Positions 8,858 through 17,745 of a stretch of DNA of 64,000 nt are shown here, one piece after another. How positions within the stretch are numbered: the stretch's first letter is position 1; each line of letters opens with the position of its first letter. The translations under genes were made by a program, and so were the position numbers. The notes below the pieces were generated by a model. That model had not been told where the DNA came from. It did no database searches and saw only the letters and a program-made list of their open reading frames with translations. Source of the stretch: Pontibacter virosus (lineage in GTDB: Bacteria > Bacteroidota > Bacteroidia > Cytophagales > Hymenobacteraceae); the NCBI RefSeq assembly GCF_003096355.1, contig NZ_QEKI01000011.1, positions 1-64,000 on the forward strand, in the 5' to 3' direction.

Positions 8858-9712
8858 GTGAGAACGAACGTTAGAAAGAAAAGCATAAAGGAACGGTGGC
8901 GCAACCGCCGCAGAAAAATGGGCAAGCGTCTGTTGCCGCTTTTTGCGCCGCTTATATTGTCGCCCTCCATTTCCATGGCGGCCGGCAAATATGTGTCTGT
9001 AGATAAAAAGGTGAAAGCCAATGTAACCGCACTATCGGTCATGCGTTTTGAGCAGGTCTCTTTTGACCTCTACACTCAAATGAACCTGAGCGCGACAGAC
9101 CTGAGCTATGATGTGTTTAACAATGCGCTGATGGGCTACTACGGCATGTACAACGAGGGTCGTTTATCAGACAAAGGCATCCTGACCGTTGTGGATTTCA
9201 CGAAGCCCTCTAACGAGAAAAGGCTTTGGGTACTCGACCTCAACAACCGTGAAGTACTTTACAACACCTACGTTGCACACGGTCGTAATTCTGGTGAGGT
9301 GACGGCACAGACATTCTCCAACGAGCACAAGTCGTTTATGAGCAGCGTGGGTTTTTATGTAACGGATGACATATACCATGGCAAACACGGAAAGTCGCTG
9401 CGACTCGATGGTTTGGACGAAGGGTACAATACCAACGCCCGCGACCGCGCTGTGGTGATGCACGGAGCCGAATACGCCACCGAAGATTTTATGAACAAAT
9501 ACGGCAGACTGGGCCGCAGCCTGGGTTGCCCGGCTGTGCCACTGGGTGAGCACGAAAGCATCATTGATGCCGTGACAGGTAAAACGGCTTTGTACATTCA
9601 TTCGGGAGACGAGCAGTATACTTCCCATTACCTGGACAATGCCAATGCCGTAGCGGGCTACATGGCCAGCACGCAGCCTACCCCGCTTCCGCCAGCGGAG
9701 TTTTCCATTTAA
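8858..9712 (+). CDS. Murein L,D-transpeptidase family protein (YkuD_2)
   Basis: An exported protein with the YkuD_2 catalytic domain, related to L,D-transpeptidases that form 3-3 cross-links in peptidoglycan. H202 (VVMHGAEYA) and C224 (GRSLGCPAVPL) form the active-site motif. Start is uncertain: GTG at 8858 gives a basic N-terminus (KKSIKERWRNRRRK) before the hydrophobic signal, while ATG at 8918 starts MGKRLLPLFAPLILSPSISMA directly. An ATG at 8851 opens a seven-codon frame ending at a TAG, a possible leader. The 3' end overlaps the opposing thioredoxin-family gene by 35 bp. Confidence 0.88.
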   Translation: MRTNVRKKSIKERWRNRRRKMGKRLLPLFAPLILSPSISMAAGKYVSVDKKVKANVTALSVMRFEQVSFDLYTQMNLSATDLSYDVFNNALMGYYGMYNEGRLSDKGILTVVDFTKPSNEKRLWVLDLNNREVLYNTYVAHGRNSGEVTAQTFSNEHKSFMSSVGFYVTDDIYHGKHGKSLRLDGLDEGYNTNARDRAVVMHGAEYATEDFMNKYGRLGRSLGCPAVPLGEHESIIDAVTGKTALYIHSGDEQYTSHYLDNANAVAGYMASTQPTPLPPAEFSI

Positions 9713-10250
9713 TGCCACAGCCTATACCTGGCTTTTGGTCAGTACTTACCGACTGACCGGCCAGCAGGGCATCGAGTGCCTGGCGCAGGTCACGTCCTGT
9801 TACAGGCACTTCGCTTTTTGGGCGTGCGTCGTCAAACTGTCCGTGGTAAGCCAGGCGCATGTTCCGGTCAAACACGTAAAACTCAGGTGTGCAGACTGCC
9901 TGGTAAGTGCGCGCCACCTGCTGGGTCTGGTCATACAGGTAGGGGAAGGAGAAGCCCAGCTCTTTGGCCACTTCGCGCATCTGCTGCGGACCGTCCTGCG
10001 GATAATTTACGGCATCGTTGGAGCTGATGCCCACAAAGCTCACACCCTTTTGCTGATAATCTTTTGCTACCTGAACCAGTTCTTCCAGGATGTGCTGCAC
10101 ATAGGGGCAGTGGTTGCAGAGGAACATGATCACGGTGGCTTTGTTTGAAGCGACATCCTGCAGCGAGACAAGCTGATCAGATACCGTGTCGAGCAGGGCG
10201 AAGTTGGGTGCTACAGTGCCCAGTGGTAATGCTGTGGAAACTAATGGCAT
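9678..10250 (-). CDS. Thioredoxin-family (AhpC/TSA-like) protein
   Basis: 190 residues with a redoxin fold. The start region GTVAPNFALLDTVSDQLVSLQD is typical of peroxiredoxin-like proteins, followed by a CxxC pair C45/C48 in MFLCNHCPYV and the TPEFYVFDRN strand with a cis-Pro. The C-terminus carries a third conserved Cys (GIGCGIKW). These features define a widespread group of cytoplasmic thioredoxin-like proteins whose exact substrate is unknown. No signal peptide is seen. The last 35 bp overlap the end of the convergent L,D-transpeptidase gene, so the two transcripts would be complementary at their 3' ends. Confidence 0.88.
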   Translation of the reverse strand: MPLVSTALPLGTVAPNFALLDTVSDQLVSLQDVASNKATVIMFLCNHCPYVQHILEELVQVAKDYQQKGVSFVGISSNDAVNYPQDGPQQMREVAKELGFSFPYLYDQTQQVARTYQAVCTPEFYVFDRNMRLAYHGQFDDARPKSEVPVTGRDLRQALDALLAGQSVSTDQKPGIGCGIKWKTPLAEAG

Positions 10251-10523
10251 AATGCTGTAGATTAAGGTGAGAGACTCTTTTCAGGCTATACCCGAAAGCT
10301 GAATCAATGTAAGATTTTCGCGGGAATAAAAAAAGAAAAACAGCAGGTACCCGGCCGCTGTCGTTTTTCTCTACTCAAATAATAAAGCCAACAAGGTTAA
10401 TTTCGTTTACAACAGAATACACCTGCTTTCTCAAATCCTTAGGACTAACCAGATATTCCGCTGTTAAGAGAGAAACCGGGCAAAGAGGGTATGTGTGGGG
10501 TATAGGAATACAAGCCTCAGAAC

Positions 10524-10772
10524 CTAATCCTTTGAACTTCTGGTGATGGCATAGTAAATGACGTAGAACCAGCTGAGTATGCCGTGCAGTATCGCCCAGA
10601 GGATGGACTGATTGCGCGACCAGGACGCCACCACAGCAATAACGGAACCCAGCCCAACGCCTTTCTCGATGACAGTTGTCTGCGTAACTTCTGTGGCATC
10701 ACCGATCTGCGCCAGCATAGGAGTAATGCATACAAGAAGGAGCATGATGGTGAGGGAAAGTCTCTTCTTCAT
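10524..10772 (-). CDS. Small exported or membrane protein, function unknown
   Basis: 82 residues: a signal sequence (MKKRLSLTIMLLLVCITPMLAQ), a short polar part (IGDATEVTQTTVIEKG) and two hydrophobic stretches (LGSVIAVVASW and ILWAILHGILSWFYVIYYAI). The last segment resembles small proteins seen in Bacteroidota that are rich in Trp and Tyr near the membrane. I do not recognise a named family. It is a stand-alone minus-strand gene, 67 bp upstream of the end of malQ and in the same direction, so it could be independent of the glucan operon. Confidence 0.6.
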   Translation of the reverse strand: MKKRLSLTIMLLLVCITPMLAQIGDATEVTQTTVIEKGVGLGSVIAVVASWSRNQSILWAILHGILSWFYVIYYAITRSSKD

Positions 10773-10839
10773 CTTTCGTGTATATTGTTAGAGCGTTTTA
10801 TATTGCTCTAACAATATACATAAAAAAGATAATATTCAC

Positions 10840-12348
10840 CTATCTGCCATATAACTCGATTTCCTGCTTCAGCCGCTGGGCCGTCGTTTTGGTGAACATG
10901 CCCGGTTGCAGGCGCCATTGCCAGTTGCCTTTAGCCGTAGAGGGCTTGTTCATAATGGCTTCCTTGCCGAGGCCCAACACATCCTGTATCGGTAGTACCA
11001 CCAGTTGCGACACCGACATAAAAGCCAGTCTGGCCATCACACCGCTCACATTTTCCTTCGACAGGCGCTGGGCGCTGTAGTCACTCAGGCGCTTCTTGTC
11101 GTCGCGGCTGGCATCGTGCTCATACCAGGCCCGCACGGTGCTGTTGTCGTGGGTGCCCGTGTACACGATGGAGTTTTGTACGTGGTGGTGCGGCGCATAC
11201 AAACTGTGTGGCAGGTCTTCGCCAAAAGCGAAGAGCAGCACGCGCATACCTGGCAGATCAAATTGCGCCATCAGGTCGCGCACAGGCTGGTCGATCTCGC
11301 CCAGGTCTTCGGCGATGATGGGCATGGCCGGGAATTTCCGCTTTACCTCTGTTAGCAATTTGGCACCAGGTGTATTCACCCACTTTCCATTGATAGCAGT
11401 TTCTTCACCGGCTGGCACTTCCCAGTAAGCCGAAAAAGCGCGGAAATGGTCGAGCCGCAGCAGGCCGAAAAGCTCCAGGTTGTGGGCAATGCGTTGCAGC
11501 CACCAGTCGAAATTCTGTTTTTCCAGTTCTTCCCAATCAAAGACAGGCGTGCCCCAAAGCTGACCGGTCTCGCTGAAGTAGTCGGGTGGCACACCCGACA
11601 CAGCAGTCGGCATACCGGCCCGGTCGAGTTTAAAAATGTGCGGATGCGACCATACGTCCGCGCTGTCGTGGCTTACATAAAAAGGCATGTCGCCGATGAA
11701 GGTGATTTCTTTGGAGGTGCAGTAGGTTTTAAGGGCTTCCCACTGCCGGTAAAAGAGGAATTGCAGAAAAGCCTCACGCTCAATATCACTGGCCAACTCG
11801 GCCGATAGCGCTTCTATGGTGTGGTCCTGTCTTGTCTTTACTTTTTCAGGCCACTCGGTCCAGGGCATATGGTTATAGTAATGTTTAAGCGCCACAAAGC
11901 AGGTGAAGTCAGGCAACCACCCTTTGTGCGCCTCCTGAAAACGAACGAACTCGCCTTGCAGCTTGCTGGCTTTACCCTCTTTGTAGTTGTCGTAGGCCTG
12001 TTGCAGGAGCTTCACTTTATATTCCGCCACCCTCGGGTAGTTTACCTTGGCTTTGTCGAAACCACCCCCTGCCCGGATATCTTTTTTGTCTAACAGCCCA
12101 TCTTCGACCAAGCGCTCCGGACTGATGAGCAACGGATTGCCAGCAAAGGCCGAGTGGCTACTGTAAGGCGAATTGCCAGAGCCAATTTCGGTCGGGTTGA
12201 GGGGCAGAATCTGCCAATAGCGCTGGCCCGCCTCAGCCAGAAGGTCTGCGAACTTATAAGCTTCAGAGCCCAGATCGCCGATGCCGTAGGCCGATGGGAG
12301 GGAGGTGATGTGGAGCAGTATGCCACTGCTTCGCTTGGGTATGATCAT
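10840..12348 (-). CDS. malQ: 4-alpha-glucanotransferase (amylomaltase)
   Basis: GH77 enzyme that transfers maltosyl or longer segments between alpha-1,4-glucans and releases glucose. 502 residues. Conserved parts are the N-terminal RSSGILLHITSLPSAYGIGDLG, nucleophile D300 (LLRLDHFRAF), general acid E347 (IIAEDLGEI) and D401 (TGTHDNSTV), plus the GH77 stretch GDMPFYVSHDSADVW. Its ATG overlaps the treY stop by 4 bp (ATGA), so translation is probably coupled. It is the last gene of the minus-strand unit treZ, GH57, treY, malQ, where it can rework maltodextrins left by TreY/TreZ action. Confidence 0.97.
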   Translation of the reverse strand: MIIPKRSSGILLHITSLPSAYGIGDLGSEAYKFADLLAEAGQRYWQILPLNPTEIGSGNSPYSSHSAFAGNPLLISPERLVEDGLLDKKDIRAGGGFDKAKVNYPRVAEYKVKLLQQAYDNYKEGKASKLQGEFVRFQEAHKGWLPDFTCFVALKHYYNHMPWTEWPEKVKTRQDHTIEALSAELASDIEREAFLQFLFYRQWEALKTYCTSKEITFIGDMPFYVSHDSADVWSHPHIFKLDRAGMPTAVSGVPPDYFSETGQLWGTPVFDWEELEKQNFDWWLQRIAHNLELFGLLRLDHFRAFSAYWEVPAGEETAINGKWVNTPGAKLLTEVKRKFPAMPIIAEDLGEIDQPVRDLMAQFDLPGMRVLLFAFGEDLPHSLYAPHHHVQNSIVYTGTHDNSTVRAWYEHDASRDDKKRLSDYSAQRLSKENVSGVMARLAFMSVSQLVVLPIQDVLGLGKEAIMNKPSTAKGNWQWRLQPGMFTKTTAQRLKQEIELYGR

Positions 12349-15062
12349 AGGTTCGTAGAAGTTAAGAGTGCTACAGGAAAAGACTTAAATATTTCTGCCA
12401 GTGTTATAGCCTGCTTCGCCTGTAGCTGCTGTCCGCCAAACAACTGCTGCCATACCTGTGGTGATCCGGCCGGAAGCTCCACCGCAGTGTCGTCCCATAC
12501 CTGCTCACCCAGTGGCAGTTCTTTTTCGGAGATAATGTCGGTGAGCAGGCGCGGCACTACCACGATGCACCAGTTGTCTTCGTAGCGACGTGCAAAAGCC
12601 ATGGCACGTTTGCTGTGCTTGCCTTTTAGCCGCAACGGGATGTAGTCGCCCTGGTCAAAAAGTGGTTTTTGATCTTTACGGAGGTGTAGTACCTGGTGCA
12701 ACAGGTATAGCTTCACGCGCGCATCGGTGGGGGATGATAGCAGTTGCTCCAGCCAATCTTCAGATTGTTCACTGGTCTTTATTCCTTGTAGGAACTGCTG
12801 CCGTTGCTCGTAGTCCACAGGGCGGCGGTTGTCGGGGTCTACCAGGCTGAAGTCCCAGAGTTCGCAACCCTGGTAGACATCGGGTACGCCCGGGCAGGTA
12901 GTTTTGAGAAGCGTCTGGCAAAGTGAGTAGATCCAGCCGAAGTGGGCCGCTTTCCGGAAAAACGGACGGAAAGAAGACATGAATGCCTCGTCTTCCAGCA
13001 GCAGTTTTTTCACCAGGTCTTTGGTTGCTGTTTCATAGGCCTCGTTCGGCTCCGACCAATTGGTGTTGACCTTGGCCTCCCGGAAAGCTTTTACCAGGTA
13101 TTCCTGCACCCGCTCTACCAAGGTGTCATCCACCTTGCCATCAATTGGCATCACGCCCAGCAGAGTCTGCAGAATGAAGTAGAGGTCGTTCGCTGTCGGG
13201 CCCTTTTCCTTACTGTGCTGCTGCGCCAGTTGCATCCAGTCTTTCGCCTTTTTTTCCCATTCTTCCGGCAACTCGCTCAGTACCTGCAGGCGCGTGCGGG
13301 AGCCTTCGCCGCGTTTGGTGTCGTGCGTAGCCGTGGCATTGATGGAGTGCGGATAGGTCTGCATGCGGTATTCCATGCGCTCGTGAAAATCACGGCGGTC
13401 GAGGTTGAATACATCCGGACTGTTGCCCACTTCGTTGAGCGCCAGCAGGCGGTTGTAATTATAAAAGGTGGTGTCTTCCACGCCTTTGGCCGCCAACGGC
13501 CCTGTAAACTGCTGGCTGCGCATTACGAAGTAAAGCTTTTCCCGTCTCTTCTCTTCGCTGTCCTGATCGCCAGACTCAAACAAGGTACGCAGGTGCTCCA
13601 ACTCAGCTCTCACTTCGGGAGCTTTTTCGTGTGCAATGGCGAAGGCCTTCTCCACCACTTCCATGGCTTCTGGTGACAACGGAAAGGCATGGCCGTAGAT
13701 GCGGTATACCGGGAAAGAAGCCAGCAGGGTAGCCAGCGTATGATGCCAGTTTTTATCGTCAGCAGGTATAAGCGCACACTCGCGCAGCAGTCGCAACAGA
13801 TTCTGCAGTTCGCCCTGCATGTAGTTTTCAAGTATCAGCAGCTTCTTCTCGTACACCAGTCCCTCGTAGTCAAGGGGCGCTTCGGGCACAAGGCGGCGGT
13901 ATACCTGTGTCAGTTTGCGTTCGCCTTCGGCATCGGTATAGAGGTTGCTCACCCAAGCCAGAAAATCGTAGCCGCTGTTGCCCTGTATAGGCCAGTAGTC
14001 GGGCATGTTTTCTTCGCCCTCCAGGATTTTCTCCACCACCAGGTATACCTGCTCGCCAGCCAGTTCGCGAAGCTGCGTCAGGTACTTGTCCGGGTCAAAG
14101 AGTCCGTCGACGTGATCAACCCGCAGGCCCTGCACCAGTTGCCGCATGCAGAGCTCTTTGATGAATTGGTGATAATGGCTGAACACCTCCTCGCGTTCCA
14201 TGGCCGTGCAGATCAGATCATTGACGGTGAAAAAACGCCGGTAGTTGATCTGCTTTTCCGTTTCCTGCCAGTGGTTCAAAATGTAGTACTGCTGCTGCTG
14301 CAGTTCCCGCAAGGCTGACTCGTCATCGTTTATACCTTGCAGCACATTGGCTATACCTAGTTTTATATCCGGCTGGTCCTGTGCAGTTTGGTGGAGTGCC
14401 TTTTTCGCCTGCTCCCAGTCATTTGGCTCCAGTGTGTCATGCGCCATCAGCTGCTCCAGCTTTTGCACCTGTTCTGCCAGTTGCGCTTTGACATCACTTG
14501 GAGTGAGGTTTCCAGCAACGCGTTGCAGCAGGAAAGTATAGCTGTCGATGCTGATCGGGTATACATTGTCGAAGTAATTTAGCCGAAAGCCATGTTCATC
14601 AAATGTGACCTTGAGCTGCCCTTGTTTGATGACTTCATCCAAAGGCTCTCCGAGAAAAGGCACCATCAGCTGACCTTTAAAATCAGGATGGCTGAAGTTG
14701 ACGTCGAAGAAGGTGTAGTAGCGCGATTTCTGGCCTTTCTCCAGCACGTCCATCAACCAGGCATTGTTCGGATGGAAGGCCATGTGATTCGGCACAATAT
14801 CCTGCAGCCAGCCCATGCCATACGCTTTCAATTCTTCGGCTATTTCCTGCAGCTCTTCCATGTTGCCCACTTCGGGGTTGATCTGGTGCGGGTCTGTCAC
14901 ATCATAGCCGTGCTCACTGCCGGGACGGGCCGTGAAAAAAGGTGCGGCATAGATCGTGCTGATGCCCAGATCCCGCAGGTAGGGAAGTATGTTTTTCAGA
15001 TCTCGTAGCGTAAACTTTGGCGAGAGCTGTACTCTGTATGTGGAAGAAGGTATGTATACCAT
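12345..15062 (-). CDS. treY: Malto-oligosyltrehalose synthase
   Basis: GH13_26 enzyme that isomerises the reducing-end alpha-1,4 bond of maltodextrins to the alpha,alpha-1,1 bond, producing maltooligosyl trehalose. 905 residues, in the normal range. The N-terminus STYRVQLSPKFTLRD is diagnostic, as are the long insertions of the TreY catalytic domain. The nucleophile stretch is QGLRVDHVDGLFDP and the C-terminal GVPDVYQGCELWDFSLVDPDNRRPVDY is the family signature. It partners with treZ upstream in the same direction, though a GH57 gene lies between. No TreX debranching gene is seen in the window. Confidence 0.97.
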   Translation of the reverse strand: MVYIPSSTYRVQLSPKFTLRDLKNILPYLRDLGISTIYAAPFFTARPGSEHGYDVTDPHQINPEVGNMEELQEIAEELKAYGMGWLQDIVPNHMAFHPNNAWLMDVLEKGQKSRYYTFFDVNFSHPDFKGQLMVPFLGEPLDEVIKQGQLKVTFDEHGFRLNYFDNVYPISIDSYTFLLQRVAGNLTPSDVKAQLAEQVQKLEQLMAHDTLEPNDWEQAKKALHQTAQDQPDIKLGIANVLQGINDDESALRELQQQQYYILNHWQETEKQINYRRFFTVNDLICTAMEREEVFSHYHQFIKELCMRQLVQGLRVDHVDGLFDPDKYLTQLRELAGEQVYLVVEKILEGEENMPDYWPIQGNSGYDFLAWVSNLYTDAEGERKLTQVYRRLVPEAPLDYEGLVYEKKLLILENYMQGELQNLLRLLRECALIPADDKNWHHTLATLLASFPVYRIYGHAFPLSPEAMEVVEKAFAIAHEKAPEVRAELEHLRTLFESGDQDSEEKRREKLYFVMRSQQFTGPLAAKGVEDTTFYNYNRLLALNEVGNSPDVFNLDRRDFHERMEYRMQTYPHSINATATHDTKRGEGSRTRLQVLSELPEEWEKKAKDWMQLAQQHSKEKGPTANDLYFILQTLLGVMPIDGKVDDTLVERVQEYLVKAFREAKVNTNWSEPNEAYETATKDLVKKLLLEDEAFMSSFRPFFRKAAHFGWIYSLCQTLLKTTCPGVPDVYQGCELWDFSLVDPDNRRPVDYEQRQQFLQGIKTSEQSEDWLEQLLSSPTDARVKLYLLHQVLHLRKDQKPLFDQGDYIPLRLKGKHSKRAMAFARRYEDNWCIVVVPRLLTDIISEKELPLGEQVWDDTAVELPAGSPQVWQQLFGGQQLQAKQAITLAEIFKSFPVALLTSTNL

Positions 15063-15212
15063 GTTGTTTTCTTTTTAGCTGTTTAGGCAGAGGTTGTCTT
15101 AGTGGCATCCCGGCATCGTTGCACGAATTAGCATGAGCAAAATGTCTGTCACTGACTCAAATTCACAAAGTCTATTGCCCTTTGTCAAAACTATGAGTTA
15201 GAGAATCTAAGA

Positions 15213-17636
15213 TCATAGCTTCAGGTTTAGACTCTCATACAAGTCTTTGAACTGCCGGCACCAGGCCTCGGTTTTCTCATTTTTCTCATCCTGTTTTTTG
15301 CAGTTGGTCTCGTAAGTACTCTGCCGTATTCTGAAGGCAATGTTCTGCGACTGCCAGTACTCAGGTTGTAGCTTGGAGCCGTTGAGCACGGTGAGCAGCT
15401 CGGTCAGGTATAGCATGTGCTCCGTATCATCGGGGTTTTCCTCCAGGTAGTGCATCGCTTCTTCTACGTGGATGGTGGCTGCATAATTCACGGCGTCTTC
15501 GTCCAGTTTTACGCCCATGCGCTCTACCTCCTTTAGCAATTTGAGCACCGTGTCCACATCCACCCGCTCGGCCATCAGGGCTTCGAGCAGACGGCCTGTC
15601 ACGATGTAATCGACTGTGATTTGCAAGGGGCGCGGCAAGCTCATGTCCACGCTTTTGATGGCAGCCATGAGCGGGTAATTGTTGTCGTATACCTGCTGAA
15701 AGTCGTGCTCCAGCGCCCGCATGGTTTGCTCCAGCACCTGGTCCAGTATCTTCTTCTGGTCGTCGCGGAACAGGTGCCAGAAAGAGTAATTGTGCGACTC
15801 GAAGTGTTTGTCGAGCAGCATGATCACTTCGGTGATGTTGCCTTTGTCGAAAGCGGTGCTGAGTTCGTGGTGCAGGGTGGCGAAGGCGTCGGCGCTCACG
15901 TATTTGCGCACGCCCCCGAACAGCTGGTGATCACCGATGTGCAGCACGCCAAACGAAACGTCCACTTCCTCCCAGGTAATGGTCGAGCGGATATAGGCCT
16001 TGCCAATGGCCAGTCGCTGTCGTCCCGCTTCCAGCATTTCATAATACTCTGAGCTTGCCTTATAGCTGTAGAGTGGCAACTCATCCGGGGAGTCGGTAAA
16101 GAGTGACGACACAGCATAGTGGGCGCCCACCCGCAACAGGTCCAACTGGGTAGGCTGCACGATTTTGTAGTAGGCTTTGGAGGCGTCGCCATACTCTTTG
16201 TTGTTGCTCTTGGCCCGCTTCAGAAACTCCACAAACGTCGTTTCATAGTCTTCGCCGCTCAAGTCTTTGGCCAGTTGCAGGGCACGGGTCGCATACAAAA
16301 TGTCCTGCATGGTTTCGATACCGGTCACCTCGTCAAAAAACCAACCGCAACTGGTATACATCAGCATGGCGTGATACTGCATTTCGAGCAGTTTGAGAAA
16401 CTTGATCTGTTCGCCTTTGCTCAGGTCCCGGTCGGTATGAGTGTCAATGAATTCCCTGACCTGATTTTCATCCCGGTTCATGATCACCTGGATGTAGTTG
16501 TTGCGCGTCTGCCAGGGATCAGCGCTTAGCTTACGCATTTCCTGTTCGTAGAGCGGCTCCACCTGGTCACGTACCCAGTCAAAGGCTTCGCGCACCGGTG
16601 CCCGCCAGGCCTGGTTCCACTCGTCGTGGCCACCGGTGTGGCAGCCGCAGTCGCTGCGCCAGCGCTCCACGCCATGCATGCAGCTCCAGGAAGTGTTTTC
16701 GATGATCTCGGCCTCGTACTTAGGCGGGTATAGCTCCAGGTACTCCCCGTATATCGTGATCTTGGCCAGCTCTTCCTGCTCAATGTGGTGCAGGGCATAG
16801 GAGAGGGCCATTTCGCCGAAGCGATGGTGGTGGCCGTAGGTTTCGCCGTCGGTGGCGATGTGCATGAGCTGCGGGTCTTTGCTGTGCTCGTCGAAGGTAG
16901 TGGTGAGGCGATGTGCGAATTTCTCACCACTCTCCAGCAAACCTTCAAAGGCAATAGCCTGCGACACGGGTGCGTCGTAAAAGAACAACGAGATGGTGCG
17001 GCCCGAGGGCAGTGTACAGCGATAAGGCCGTTTCGGGTCAATCTTGGCGCCCGTCGCATCGTGCCATTCCTTTTCATCGATCCTGCGGTAGCGCCTGGCC
17101 TGATAGGGTGATAGGATCGTGAACTTGACGCCATGCTCGGCCAGCACTTCCAGCGTAGCGGTGTTGGCAGCCGTCTCCCCCAGCCACATGCCTTCGGGGT
17201 CTCGACCGAAGCGCTTCCGGAAATCATAAATGCCCCATATCACCTGCGTGTGCTGGTCGCGCTCGTTGGCCAGCGGCATGATCATGTGGTTGTATACCTG
17301 CCCCAGGGCGGCCCCGTGCCCCGAGAAGCGCTTCTGGCTTTCTTTGTCGGCATCGAGTATGGACTGGTAAATGTCGGGTGCTTTTTTCTCCATCCACTCC
17401 AGTAAGGTCGGCCCGAAGTTGAAGCTCATGCGGGCGTAGTTGTTCATAATGTCCACGATCTGCCCCTTTCCGTTTTGGATGCGGGAGGCGGAGTTGCGGG
17501 CATAGCATTCGGCGGTGATGCGCTCGTTCCAGTCGTGGTAAGGGTGCGCCGACTCCTGCAGCTCTACTTCGTTGAGCCATGGGTTCTCGCGGGGCGGCTG
17601 GTAAAAGTGACCGTGAATGCAGATGTACTTGTTCAT
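15213..17636 (-). CDS. GH57 family glycoside hydrolase with DUF3536 domain
   Basis: 807 residues. The GH57 catalytic domain (about 1-300) shows the first His block GHFYQPPRENPW, the nucleophile block EGMWLGETAAN with a Glu, and the HIATDGETYGHHHRFGEMAL block carrying the acid Asp. The remaining C-terminal 400 residues match DUF3536. GH57 members include alpha-amylases, 4-alpha-glucanotransferases, amylopullulanases and branching enzymes; the activity of this subgroup is not established. Placement between treZ and treY suggests it acts on the same glucan, possibly supplying debranched or shortened chains because no isoamylase-type gene is nearby. 150 bp separates it from treY and 109 bp from treZ. 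Confidence 0.88.
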   Translation of the reverse strand: MNKYICIHGHFYQPPRENPWLNEVELQESAHPYHDWNERITAECYARNSASRIQNGKGQIVDIMNNYARMSFNFGPTLLEWMEKKAPDIYQSILDADKESQKRFSGHGAALGQVYNHMIMPLANERDQHTQVIWGIYDFRKRFGRDPEGMWLGETAANTATLEVLAEHGVKFTILSPYQARRYRRIDEKEWHDATGAKIDPKRPYRCTLPSGRTISLFFYDAPVSQAIAFEGLLESGEKFAHRLTTTFDEHSKDPQLMHIATDGETYGHHHRFGEMALSYALHHIEQEELAKITIYGEYLELYPPKYEAEIIENTSWSCMHGVERWRSDCGCHTGGHDEWNQAWRAPVREAFDWVRDQVEPLYEQEMRKLSADPWQTRNNYIQVIMNRDENQVREFIDTHTDRDLSKGEQIKFLKLLEMQYHAMLMYTSCGWFFDEVTGIETMQDILYATRALQLAKDLSGEDYETTFVEFLKRAKSNNKEYGDASKAYYKIVQPTQLDLLRVGAHYAVSSLFTDSPDELPLYSYKASSEYYEMLEAGRQRLAIGKAYIRSTITWEEVDVSFGVLHIGDHQLFGGVRKYVSADAFATLHHELSTAFDKGNITEVIMLLDKHFESHNYSFWHLFRDDQKKILDQVLEQTMRALEHDFQQVYDNNYPLMAAIKSVDMSLPRPLQITVDYIVTGRLLEALMAERVDVDTVLKLLKEVERMGVKLDEDAVNYAATIHVEEAMHYLEENPDDTEHMLYLTELLTVLNGSKLQPEYWQSQNIAFRIRQSTYETNCKKQDEKNEKTEAWCRQFKDLYESLNLKL

Positions 17637-17745
17637 ATTTTAATGGGACAAAGGGTCATTAGACAAAGAACATGAAACGGGCAGGTATAGACCCTGAAGG
17701 CTCAGCCAAAAACAAGGACTCTACCAGGTGATGCTCGTGTCTCTT

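Noticed and set aside
10330-10372. Terminator-like fold ACAGC ... GCTGT upstream of the thioredoxin-family gene
   Set aside because: Only five paired bases and a long loop; A and T tracts are present but the stem is too weak to call.
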